A stretch of DNA of 64,000 nucleotides from Leptasterias polaris. Lineage: Eukaryota > Echinodermata > Asteroidea > Forcipulatida > Asteriidae. The position numbers and the translations under genes were made by a program. This document shows, in pieces, positions 44,450 through 54,446 of the stretch; position 1 is the stretch's first letter; every line of letters starts with the position of its first letter. The stretch lies in assembly GCA_037783415.1 (NCBI GenBank), contig JAZGTN010000098.1, positions 2,356,001-2,420,000 on the forward strand, read 5' to 3'. The notes beneath the pieces were generated by a model. The model was not told the DNA's origin and did no database searches. It saw nothing but the letters and a program-made list of their open reading frames with translations.

Positions 44450-46857
44450 ATCTGTACAGTGTCAATCCAGATATAAAAAAAAGTTTGTTGTCTCTTCTGT
44501 TCCATCTGCTTTTCTCTATGAGATTTTACAGTGTCGATTTAACAATGCACACTCCATGAAAGTTGCAAATGTCAACTTTCATGTATATCGGTCCATGGCT
44601 ACAAACAGGTTGACTTCCGACAGGTTTTCTTTAACTGCCACACACATGTATTTTAGACCAGCAAAGACTCTGTCCTAATCACAATGTTATTGTTCAGCAT
44701 TGGCATGAAGCCCCATGCTTTTGTTGATTGATACATGCACATTTACACTTTTATTTCTATTAGAGACTTATACCATGACCAAACTTTAACCCACTGGTTT
44801 CCTCTTGTAAAGTACCCCACCCCCCTATAATCCTCTAACTCCTGAGAATCCATGCACACAAAGAAGACACAATTGAGGGGGTACCACCACGCCCATATGG
44901 AGCACCAAATGTAGAGACTGAATAGCGTGTAGTCTTGCAGCTCTAGAGACTGAATAGCGTGTAGTCTTGCTGCTCTGCAGCATCTTTCTCCGTAACCTAT
45001 TTATTGCACACACACCCCATAGGAATAGTCTTTAGCAATCTACATGTACAACTTTTTAGTATCCATTTATATTTTACAATAGGTTGTTTCTGTACTGTAA
45101 AATGTGACAATATTCTGTTTGATTTTGTTCAATGAATATGATTTGTTTCGATTTAAAAATTTAATTTCTAATGATTTCTTTTTTTATTCCTTGCCAAACC
45201 AAAATCATTTTAAATGAGGCCACTAATAAGATCACAATGTTGAATACAACTAATCTGTTTCATTTTAAAACACTTTTCATTATTCATCTTAGACCTATAT
45301 GGATCCATAATTTATCCTGTCAGTGCACAAATGTTCTCAATTTGGAAATATTTTTGAATTTGACTACAGGTAAGAGAGGCTCTATCTCAGTGCTAATGGG
45401 TTTGTTTGTAGGTCCGGGATAAATTCTGAATGAGATACAATACTGTTGCTAAAGTTTGGGTACATGCATAGGTCATTCAATTAAAGGGCAAATTACAGAC
45501 AAATTTCACTTTCATTGTATTGTGATTGCATTTTAGTTCCATTTCCCAAACGCACACTTTATGTTGTCATTTTCCTTTGTTTACGGTCACTTGTAGCATT
45601 GGATAATAAGAGTGGAATATGAAATATGAAATTAGCCATTTCTACGTGCCTTGTAGTTGGTGCTCAACTTATTTGAGGCATTTTTTTCTTCTTCACCTTT
45701 TTTTACATTTTGACAAGTTGCCTTACAAAAGCACAGAAAAGGTGAGCAAGCCTGATATTGGAGCTTGTTAGTGACTTTTAGCATTTTTAGAATTACAGGA
45801 ATTACAAGAGGATTGTAAATCGTATTTGTGAATAATTTAATATGTCAAATGAATCTGTGTGCAGGCGCACAGTTTAAACTATACTCATGAAAATATGCAG
45901 TTTTGACAATTACATTAGAAGTATGAACTTTAGTTTTGCCCCTCATCTAGTTTGTATTGTACATGTTTGTTTAAAAAGTACTGTTTACTCAGTGCTTTCT
46001 GAGTGGTGTGTGGAAAAGTCCACAAGTACCACAGACATATGTACATGTACATGACCTTGTGAAGCACAGGATTCTTTGGGCTGTAAGCTCAGTTTTGTTA
46101 TGGTAATCAGTGCCAAGACAGGGGTCATCACCTCTAAGCCATCAAGCTTTCACTGGGACTAGAGGTCAGTTCTAGCAATAGGTGCCACAATCAGTAAACA
46201 AAATACAAACAGGTTGTTCATAGGTGAAGGGCAAAACTAAATTGATTATAAACGGCCGGACCTGTTGCCTTGGGAGCTTTGAGTACAAAAAGCATTTGTT
46301 ATGAAATTGATATGGTTGAAAGATATTTTAAAAGTAGAACACATTGATCCACACAAATATGACAAAATTGTGTGCTTTTAGAAATGGTGTGGTTTTCAAT
46401 TTACTTTGTGAATTAACACGTTCTGCCATTTTGTGGAGTCAACAAAATGGTGGACCATGTTAGTTACTAAAGTAAAAGGATTATGTTGTACTTTAAAAAC
46501 ATCTTTCCGGCCAACCATATTCATTTAATAACGAACGCTTTTTATTGCCCAAATCACCCAATCCAAGGCAACATGTCCCTCCAAGATTGTTTTTAGTGAA
46601 TATTTGAGCAAGGGTTTGGTAGCAATTTAAGATGTAAGAATGTTCCTCTCAATGTACACATGTGTAAAGTTTGCATGCTTAGACTTTTTAGACATTCCAT
46701 CATTAATGTATCATATGTGTTCTTCCTTTATTTAAATTAGGTTAACTGTTTAAAAGAACTCAGTTGTTATTTACAAACTGTATTTTGTAGACACTGCAGT
46801 TGTCTAAATTGGACATTGTAATTTGAAAAGTGTCCTTCATACCTTGACAGGAAGTTG
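44450..46857. other. Intergenic, nothing but a short tandem duplication
   Basis: AT-rich. A direct duplication of about 33 bp (CTAGAGACTGAATAGCGTGT) sits near 44910-44978. No gene is supported. Confidence 0.4.
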
Positions 46858-46997
46858 CAGGCCTGGAATTTCATCTTTGAGAGGGCAAGGCTTTTTTTAT
46901 TTTGCAAAGGGCACTTCCATTGGGAAACTTTTGAAAGGGCACCAAGGCCAAGACCATGGGCAACAGAGGCCATGACCTCCATGTGATTCCAGGCCTG
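46858..46997. mobile_element. MITE with CAGGCCTGGAAT termini, copy 2
   Basis: 140 bp with ends CAGGCCTGGAATTTCATC and GTGATTCCAGGCCTG. AAGTTG occurs immediately on both sides, consistent with a 6-8 bp target duplication (the palindromic ends make the exact border ambiguous). Confidence 0.82.
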
Positions 46998-47365
46998 AAG
47001 TTGACCCAACTATTCAAAAACACAGATTTATCTGTGTACTATATTTTAGGTGCAATCAGCACAGGCTGGATACAGATATTATTAGGGATGAGATTTGTCA
47101 GCCTTTTGTCTGAATTCAGCCTGGTGAATAAAAAAAGCCTTTCATTTTTCCACATAAAAGAAAGACTGCCCTTTGATCTACTTCACTAGTGCTTAGGACA
47201 CTGTTCCAAACCCTCCCTAGGGGTTGCCATCATTTCAACATACATACTACGTCCTAAAGTTTAGATTCAACATGTAGTCTCAGACTTTTTTGCCAGCAAT
47301 GAGTCTCATCCCTGTTATTTGCAGTGTCATTCAAAACCATAATCATAATTTTTTGATCTGGTACT

Positions 47366-47858
47366 TATAGACGATGTGACCTGTGACATCACATGTTTAC
47401 AAAAGAGCCACAGAGCCTGGACTTCCTGCAGGCACATTTGTACACAGATCAATGGAAGAAAACAACAAATCTTATGTTTTATGGAGATTGCACTGTCTGA
47501 TTTTTCTCAACTTTTGATATGAAGAAAGGGGGGATCACATCTCAAAAGCTGTACAGCTGTTGCTTTTGTTAATTTTGAATTTATGTGAAAATTATGACAC
47601 AAAATGTAAATTTTCCCATATACGCCTCTCTTAATATTTATGCTCGAGTACGTCACAATTCTAACCCAAAACGAGGCCATAGGCGCAGCCACTGCAAGTG
47701 GTGGCGGACGCGCGCCTATAGCCTCATTTTAAGTAAGAATTATGACGTCATGCATGAATATTAAGAGAGGCGTATAGCCTGTGTAGTATCTTGCCCGTCA
47801 GGAAACGCTTTAGAATGTACAAGGTCACCACTCTGTAAACAAATGTAACATGGTCTAT
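47366..47858. mobile_element. TATAGAC-ended repeat, copy B, with nested MITE
   Basis: Runs from TATAGAC to GTCTATA. 47391-47620 matches 12661-12890 and 47813-47858 matches 12900-12942. The interval between is the inserted element at 47621-47774. Confidence 0.78.
47621..47774. mobile_element. 154-bp hairpin MITE, TACGCCTCTCTTAATATT ends
   Basis: The left end TACGCCTCTCTTAATATT and right end AATATTAAGAGAGGCGTA are perfect inverted repeats, and the pairing continues imperfectly across the rest of the element (GACGTCAT, GAGGCTATAGGCGC). It interrupts copy B of the surrounding repeat, which is uninterrupted at 12438-12942. TA-rich borders fit a Tc1/mariner-like target. Confidence 0.85.
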
Positions 47859-48104
47859 AGGAAAAATCTTGTTTCATGAGAATCTGGACTTGCCAAGAAT
47901 TTGTTCAAGACAACTTGTCTGCGGTGTTATACCTTGTCTTTATTGATGCATTCATGTTTCAACAGTAACAATTTTGTTAATAAGGTTTTTCCTGTGTGAT
48001 TGCCTAGTTGAAGCCAGTTTCATCACATGGAAGCATAGTCAAGTGAATTGCGATGCAAACAATGCGATATTTTCCAATTGTGGTATAAGAAAATCACGTT
48101 TTAG

Positions 48105-48206
48105 GTGTTGCCAGACATACAACCTTATTTTCCATCCTTTACATACATAGATCTGAGCAATAGTCTGGTGCCAACAGAGGTTGAGTCCAAAAGACTCCCA
48201 TTCAGG
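48105..48206 (+). CDS. Possible isolated exon of an unknown gene
   Basis: A 34-codon stop-free block (reads LPDIQPYFPSFTYIDLSNS...) bounded by an acceptor-like ACGTTTTAG and a donor-like CAG|GTACTT. The residue composition looks natural. No family was recognised, no neighbouring exon was found, and a spurious open block of this length is possible. Confidence 0.3.
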
Positions 48207-48580
48207 TACTTGTCTGTATCAACTTCTTATATTGTCATGAGTCATAACAGTCATGTAGATTTACATGTGACTACATGTATTATTTTGGCAATTCATGTTC
48301 ACCAGGTTGTAGGGAAGCCATGGATTTGTATTGTATCCATGGTTACTCAGCATTGTTAATAGTTCAAAGCATTATTTGAAATGTTTTATCTAGCCCTGTA
48401 TTCAAAGTGTCTGCATTTGGCGTTTTAGAATTGTAATTGTTTCAGATGTATTATGTGGACAGGATTTCATTAAATGAAAGAGAAACAGTTTTGTGTACTC
48501 TTGTTTAGTTTTTTATTGTAAAAGTCTTGTTATTTTTTACTTAACTTTTTGGGCCTTCACAAGGTATCAACAAATTTAAG

Positions 48581-48795
48581 AAAACAATAATAATGATAGT
48601 TGCAACATTTATAGAGAGCTTAATACGTACGTTTTGAAGCGCTCTAACCAGACTATTCAGATTGACAAAACAGATGGATTTTAAGTAATGATTTAAAAAG
48701 TATCCAATGAAAGTGCCGCTTGAATGTGGGTGGGTAGCTTGTTCCAAAAGGTTGGCGCTATGACCCAAAAAGCACGATCGCAAGGCGTGTCACTG
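48581..48795 (+). repeat. (AAT)n-linked GCGC element, copy 4
   Basis: AATAATAATGATAGTTGCAA, then ATTTATAGAGAGC and GAAGCGCTCT, then a body with TTCCAAAAGGTTGGCGC. Same family as 4083-4320. Confidence 0.5.
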
Positions 48796-49420
48796 TTGTC
48801 ATGGTGCGGGGACCCGGGGGAAACCTAAAACTCTGTACTGGAGTGCAGTAAGTGGATTAGCATGATCTATGTGGAGCTGTGCATTCTTCACTTAACCCTA
48901 CATATGGGCCATTCCCTTCACAAATTAGGTATATAAAGGGTCAGGTTTTGAAAATATACCACTGACATGCCAATAGAGACACCAGACAAATTATTTCATA
49001 AGGAGAGAAAGTTATGTTATTAAAATAGTGTTATTATAATCATTGCCAAAAAATGTGTGTTCAAATGAAAATAAAATACCTTCAGCATAAATATGCATCT
49101 TATGTATGATTGGCCGATCCATGTCCTATGACTATGAGGGAGAAGAAGGCATGCCGTGGCGGTCTAGGTTCAGGTCTACCCAGTGGTCTGGTCTGCATAC
49201 AATGCGGCGGACTGCGTGCAAGGTGTATACGCATTGACGTAAGTTCATCGATCTTTTCTAGTTCTATTTCTATGCTGGGTCTTTTTTCATCACTGGATCA
49301 ATGAAAACAACCAATCGATGCAAAAGACCAATCGATTGATGCCAATTAGACTGATCGATCTGGTTCCCTTTCTTACAAAGTCATCACTACAGTACAAACA
49401 AAGCTGTTATCATTCACTTT
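48796..49420. other. Intergenic, nothing firm
   Basis: No supported gene. GAC|GTAAGT at 49240 looks like a donor after a 40-codon open stretch (contains VCIQCGGLRARC), but no acceptor or family match supports it. Confidence 0.3.
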
Positions 49421-49520
49421 AATAATAATAATAATAACCAGTTCTTATATAGCGCATTTTACAATAACGTCTCAATGCGCTTTACATTAGTGCCCTGGGG
49501 AGTATACTTTACCCCAAGAC
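49421..49520 (+). repeat. (AAT)n-linked GCGC element, copy 5
   Basis: AATAATAATAATAATAACC, then TTATATAGCGCATTTTACAA and CAATGCGCTTTACATTAG; the clearest short copy of the family. Confidence 0.65.
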
Positions 49521-49656
49521 TATACCTGAATGGAATCGACTTCAACCTGACACCCGTTCTGCATCACATCTAGACATTTCAGCAGGCCTGCCGCCGCGCG
49601 CCTCAGACACTGAACATGGCAAATTTAATTTCAATGGTCCACCCAAATATTTAATA

Positions 49657-49814
49657 CACCGATCCATTAAGCCACGCCCATTTCTCATTGACCAATCACA
49701 ACCGCGAAATCTGATCACCATTTGAGCCGTTTGGTGATCTTTGCACTAACGGTGATCGGGTTTTGCGGCTGTGATTGGTCAACTCGTAAGGAGGCGGGGC
49801 TTAATGGATCGATC
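49657..49814. mobile_element. 158-bp palindromic MITE (TA-flanked), copy 2
   Basis: The same length as 28288-28445 and, by hand count, 153 of 158 bases identical. TA flanks at 49655-49656 and 49815-49816. It lies about 245 bp upstream of the dehydrogenase start codon. Confidence 0.88.
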
Positions 49815-49956
49815 TATTGCTGCACACCCTAACCCTGACCACGTACGGCGACATTATGTACGTGTACACAGATACAAAAGACCGATCGTTCGATGCAAAA
49901 GATCGGTCAATGTTTTGATCGGAATTAATGCCTCTTTGGCGTCCCATAATAGCCGC

Positions 49957-49983
49957 GCGTGGGGGGGGGGGGGGGGGGGGGGG
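49957..49983. repeat. Poly-G tract
   Basis: A run of more than 20 consecutive G, about 75 bp upstream of the dehydrogenase ATG. It can form a G-quadruplex, and its length is uncertain in any assembly. Confidence 0.9.
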
Positions 49984-50059
49984 CCGAGGAGGCACTCCCA
50001 TCATCACACACTTGTTGGGTCATTTCTTTATGATCAGACAAGACAGCAGTAGGACCACA

Positions 50060-50185
50060 ATGTTTTCTGTGTTAGTTACTGGGGCTAATAGGGGTCTTGG
50101 ACTTGAGTTTGTTCGACAGTTGCTCAACTTGGCCAAACCACCGGTACACGTTTTCGCGTGTTGTCGGTCACTGGAAAATGCGGTG
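50060..50185 (+). CDS. Short-chain dehydrogenase/reductase, first exon
   Basis: An ATG-initiated 42-codon exon ending at a consensus donor (GCGGTG|GTAAGT). It encodes MFSVLVTGANRGLGLEF, the TGxxxGxG dinucleotide-binding motif of the SDR family, followed by a helix (RQLLNL) and VHVFACCRS, the second strand with the basic cofactor-selecting residue. The start is typical of cytosolic, sniffer/carbonyl-reductase-like SDRs. No later exon was found in the remaining 14 kb, which are full of mobile elements, so the gene may extend past the right edge or be broken. Confidence 0.78.
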
Positions 50186-50303
50186 GTAAGTTTCCTTCGG
50201 CCAATCCATGCACTTCGTATCCTTGAAAATTGAAGTGGATTGGCCATACTAGTACTACTATCTTTTCCTTCCTCCATGCTACTAGCTACAGTACTAGTCA
50301 CTA

Positions 50304-51169
50304 CAGTCGTTTGACCAGTTCCGGATCACTTTTTGAATTCACGATGTTTTTGTTGCATTCTCTTTAACATGTTAAACAAACAAAAGTCGATCAGTTTACC
50401 TACACATGTCATAACATTCACCAATTGGCCAAAAACAAGTAATACTTTTGAAGTGGCTTCGAGAAAAGTATCGTCACCCGTTTGACCAGTTCCGGATCGG
50501 TTGAATCTATTCCGAATCAGTAGCGCGCCCTCTATTGCAAACCAATACTCCAAATCCCATTCATAAAACTGAAAATACATGCAACGTTATCGACGGCTGT
50601 TGGATGAAGTACATGTAGTTTTACATTCCTTGAAATATAAAAATGCACGCTTCCAGTGCAACTTAAATGACAAACTTTCTACAACAGCCGTATGATTTTA
50701 ACTAACTGAGTGCGCCACCATTTAACATACCAACATATTGAGTGATCCGGAACTGGGCAAAGGTACGATGCCTCCCAACAAACGATTTCGGTAATTTTAT
50801 CTCATAAAAAAACCAAAACGTCTGCTCAGTATTTATGGGAAATATGTTTTACACATTCTTAACATTTTACATAAATGTTATTCGCCCTGGCATTCAAATT
50901 TGAAAGGTGAGAAGTTTTAACAGCGTTTTTCAACCAATATTTTGGGGGGTAAATAATTATCATTATCGCCGACAAACTTTAGAAAAATTACCATCATTTA
51001 TTTGTCGATGATGTTTGTCACCTTATCTTGGGTTTGTTGGTTTATTGGATGTTATTCTTCACATGTATCAACAGGAATTGGTAATGTGAGAAGTAATTTA
51101 ATTATGTGGTTGTTGCAAAGTTTAAGTGATCCGGAACTGGTCAATGATCCGGAACTGGTCAAACGACTG
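50304..51169. mobile_element. 866-bp CAGTCG element with reiterated end motif
   Basis: The ends CAGTCGTTTGACCAGTTCCG and CGGAACTGGTCAAACGACTG are perfect inverted repeats flanked by TA (50302-50303, 51170-51171), as in Tc1/mariner/pogo insertions. The end motif GACCAGTTCCGGATC recurs inside: plus at 50313 and 50484, minus at 50744 (one change), 51128 and 51146. Non-coding. It lies in the presumed first intron of the dehydrogenase. Confidence 0.85.
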
Positions 51170-51262
51170 TAGTACTAGTACTAGTAGTAGTACTAGTAGT
51201 ATCCTCCCCTGTCCGGTTTTCGATGTAGTATCCTCCCCTGTCCGGTTTTCGATGTACTATGC
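51170..51262. repeat. CTAGTA-rich stretch and ~37-bp tandem duplication
   Basis: AGTACTAGTACTAGTAGTAG is followed by two tandem copies of a unit containing TATCCTCCCCTGTCCGGTTT and TCGATGTA. Confidence 0.8.
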
Positions 51263-52220
51263 CTTTTTCTTTGAATTGAAAAAAAAATAAAAATATTCCA
51301 TAATCAACTGATGCCCTAATTACCTTCCTTTGTTTATAAGAAATATGCAAACATAATCATATATTAAAACGTGGTGGACATTGAAACTTTCACACCACGC
51401 ACCGATCTTCGATGACTTCAATAGCGTCCCATTTGTTTTGAGTTTGACCTGTTTTCGATGCAAACAAGAAAGTATGGTGTCCGGGTGAAGCCACACGTGG
51501 AAGAAACATCTGCAGTGACTACAAGTGTTCTGTGAGACTTAGTGTATGACTCTATAGCCAGCAGTTTTCTTCATTTTATTCAACATATTTTTTATTTAGT
51601 TTTAAAAATAACCATGGTATTTTTCAAAAACTTAAAAAAAAAATTTTAAATAATTCTTGGCTTTCAAATCTTATTTTTATTTAGTTTTGTGTCTTTTTAT
51701 GTATAATAAAGCATATAAATAAACAGTGATAATCGAATCACAAAGCTGATGTTTAAATTTTAAATTTTAATATTAATAACAAAAATGATAGAGTGTTACA
51801 AATAAAAATTATCCAGACTATTAGAAAATGATATAAGGCACGTGGCTTCTTTAAGCCTCTGTATTTTTTTCCCCAGAATGTTCAGTCACATGATTTGATC
51901 TCGTAAATTGTGAATTGAAAAAGTGTTTGATGAAACTTTTTCGGTGGGAATTTTTTTTTTATGGCCCAGACAGTATGACATATTTTTGTACCTTGCAGAA
52001 ATGCCTAAAATACCACAACTTTTTGCATAACAAGTGCAACTAACCAGTGGAGCCTTTACATGTTTCTAAGTTTTGGGCAAATGAGAGGAGACTCTTTGCT
52101 TGGCAAGTCAAACCACAAAAATTGTATCTAGGGACTGTTTACATCGCACGCAGAGAGGTAAAAGATTTGCCTCGATTTCAGGGACGCCCTGAATACAGGG
52201 CGTCCTACGATACGTACTAC
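51263..52220. other. AT-rich DNA, nothing recognised
   Basis: No coding or repeat signal was supported. Confidence 0.4.
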
Positions 52221-52223
52221 ATA

Positions 52224-52315
52224 GTACACCATGGAGGTAGAAATAGATCCATGAGTACACTAACATAGTGTAGTAGCCTTACTAAGGTAGGACATGGAGG
52301 TTCTACCTCCATGGG
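52224..52315. mobile_element. Small hairpin element, CCATGGAGGTAGAA ends
   Basis: CACCATGGAGGTAGAAA near 52229 pairs with TTCTACCTCCATGGGTA near 52300. Related ends occur at 33089 and 33179. Confidence 0.6.
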
Positions 52316-52394
52316 TAGGAGTACTGCTCTACCAGCCAGGCTCCTAGTCCTAGTGGATGATTGATATCTATATATATGGCATATCCTTACGATT

Positions 52395-52545
52395 GCCAGT
52401 CATCCCCCCGGCAAAGTCGCCCCCTGCAAAGTCGCCCCCCTCTAGGTACAAACTCGCCCCCACAATGTCGCCCCCTACAAAGTCGCCCCCCCCGTCAGAG
52501 TCGCCCCCCGACAAAGTCGTCCCCTAGCAAAGTCGCCCCCCGAAT
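52395..52545. repeat. Irregular AAAGTCGCCCCC repeat
   Basis: About eight units of (C)AAAGTCGCCCCC with variable spacing. C-rich on the plus strand. Confidence 0.85.
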
Positions 52546-52559
52546 TTTTGTTGAGGATA

Positions 52560-53078
52560 AATAACTTAATAACTATAACTAATTGAAAAACAACAAATTT
52601 TGACAAAAAATTCTCCCGTTGCAGGCCTAACTCAGTATTTAATTTTAAAAAGAAGTTCAAGAAACATTAATTTATATACAAACTTTACACTAAACCGCAC
52701 TAAATTGATTTGTGACAAAAATTCTGCCTTTGGAATCAGTACTTAATGTACATCAATTAAAATGTAATAAAAGCCAAAACATACAAAATCAACAAAGCTT
52801 AACAGTTACTAAATATTAACATAAAAGATTTCTCACAAAAATATACTGTATAGTATAAAAAAAAACCTAAAGGATAAAAAATCACCAATTGATGTCCATC
52901 AATAAATAAACGTAAAAACATATCTTACAGAAATATATTTCATAAGTTATGTACCATGTACTTTAAAACTATCAAAAGACGAATAGAAAAATATACAGGA
53001 GACTTAATAAATAAATTAATCTTGCACTGTAACTGTCAACCAAATGATAAAACGATGAAATGGGCGTAGCCCATACCG
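52560..53078. other. AT-rich flank of the retrotransposon
   Basis: No feature was recognised. Confidence 0.4.
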
Positions 53079-53152
53079 AGATAGTAAACTAAATGCATCG
53101 CCCCTATCGCACAGCGCTCAAGATTCTACAAGTCTTAGGTATGGGTGTAAGC
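53079..53152 (-). repeat. 74-bp direct repeat, distal copy (putative B2)
   Basis: Identical over 74 bp to 53421-53494 (starts AGATAGTAAACTAAATGCAT, ends GTATGGGTGTAAGC). The 268 bp between the copies contains the palindrome GCGAATGATATTCATCATTCGC. In Ngaro-type split direct repeats (A1...B1-A2-B2) these would be B2 and B1, with A2 between. Confidence 0.75.
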
Positions 53153-53420
53153 GATTTTTCGTAGAATCCCAAGCCCTGGCAACCAACATCTCAAAAAGGG
53201 GAGGGCGGGAGGGGAAATTTATATAATCAAAACAAACAGCAACCCCTAGGCCTAAACATCATACCACATACCATAGAGGAAAGACTACTTCCTCCCTCCA
53301 TTTCATACTTACAATTCTTTTAAGCAAAGGACGTCTCCCGACTACGCGTCCTGCTCATCCCCGGACCGGCCAGAATCGCGAATGATATTCATCATTCGCC
53401 CTCTACGATAGCAGCGATGC

Positions 53421-53494
53421 AGATAGTAAACTAAATGCATCGCCCCTATCGCACAGCGCTCAAGATTCTACAAGTCTTAGGTATGGGTGTAAGC
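53421..53494 (-). repeat. 74-bp direct repeat, proximal copy (putative B1)
   Basis: Partner of 53079-53152, in the same orientation, offset 342 bp, on the 3' side of the recombinase gene. Confidence 0.75.
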
Positions 53495-53599
53495 CATTTT
53501 CCTCCGCACCCCCGACACTTACCTCCCCCAACTTGCCTGACCTAAACCAGCCCTGACTCCCCCCATATCTCACCCTTATCTCAACACAACAATAGCACA

Positions 53600-54340
53600 G
53601 CGCCAAAACGTTAAATTAATGATGATAATTGTTTTTCCCACTTTTGCATATTGCTCACCAGTTTGGTGGGCACACAAAGGGAAACATACTGACATACTCG
53701 AAGGAATTCAACGCAGGACTAGCAGGATGATTTTTCGTCAAAGATATATGGAACAGTCCTACCAGGATGGACTTAATGCTTTTGGAATGATGATTTTTAC
53801 TAAACGTAGAGAATTTAAAACTTGTCTTTTATTGCTAAACAGATTGCTTTAACACTTCTTATTTTAGCTGTAATTTACTGAGCAATTCTAAGATTAAAAG
53901 CGGGCAATTCCAAAGTTCTCACTTTCCATCATGGTAAACCTAGAACAGATTCCTTTTAAAAATTTCTGCGATCATACGTTTCCCCAAAGCATTTTCTAAA
54001 CTACCTGTTGAAACCAGAAACTCGTTGGTTCTTGACTCATTTCAGACGTTTCGTTCCGTCCTGAGAGATGATTTAGGACGCTAAATGATTTGGTCTGGCT
54101 CTTTTTACTTTAGGCTTTCCGTCTGTAGTATTTGCTTATCTTTGTATAAATACATTCTAAATCTCCTTTTGCTTGCCATCTTTGTTTACTTTTTACTGCA
54201 ATTTATGAATTGTTATTCTTTTAAATGAGCAAAGTCTGGGAGGGTACATCTTTTTTGATGACAGTTTTTTACTTTGCCTTATCCTGGACGGCCTCTGCTT
54301 GCATTGTATTGTCCAAAGAATTTAAATAAAATGTCCCCCA
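53600..54340 (+). mobile_element. LINE 3' fragment inside the retrotransposon
   Basis: 53619-53852 encodes the C-terminal end of a non-LTR reverse transcriptase (FAYCSPVWWAHKG, then LEGIQRRTSRMIF, then FTKRREFKTCLLLLNRLL), a pattern common to Jockey/CR1-type LINEs. Downstream, 53960-54060 resembles its last codons (SPKHFLNYLLKPETRW) in a broken frame, followed by an untranslated tail. It is oriented opposite to the host retrotransposon and strongly 5' truncated. Confidence 0.75.
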
Positions 54341-54446
54341 AAACCCGTCTACTGCATCAATATACGATTCCCTTATTTACTCTACTCCACTAGGAACTAT
54401 GCACCCAGACCTAACCAAAATAGATGCCGCCCGGACAAAAATAATG

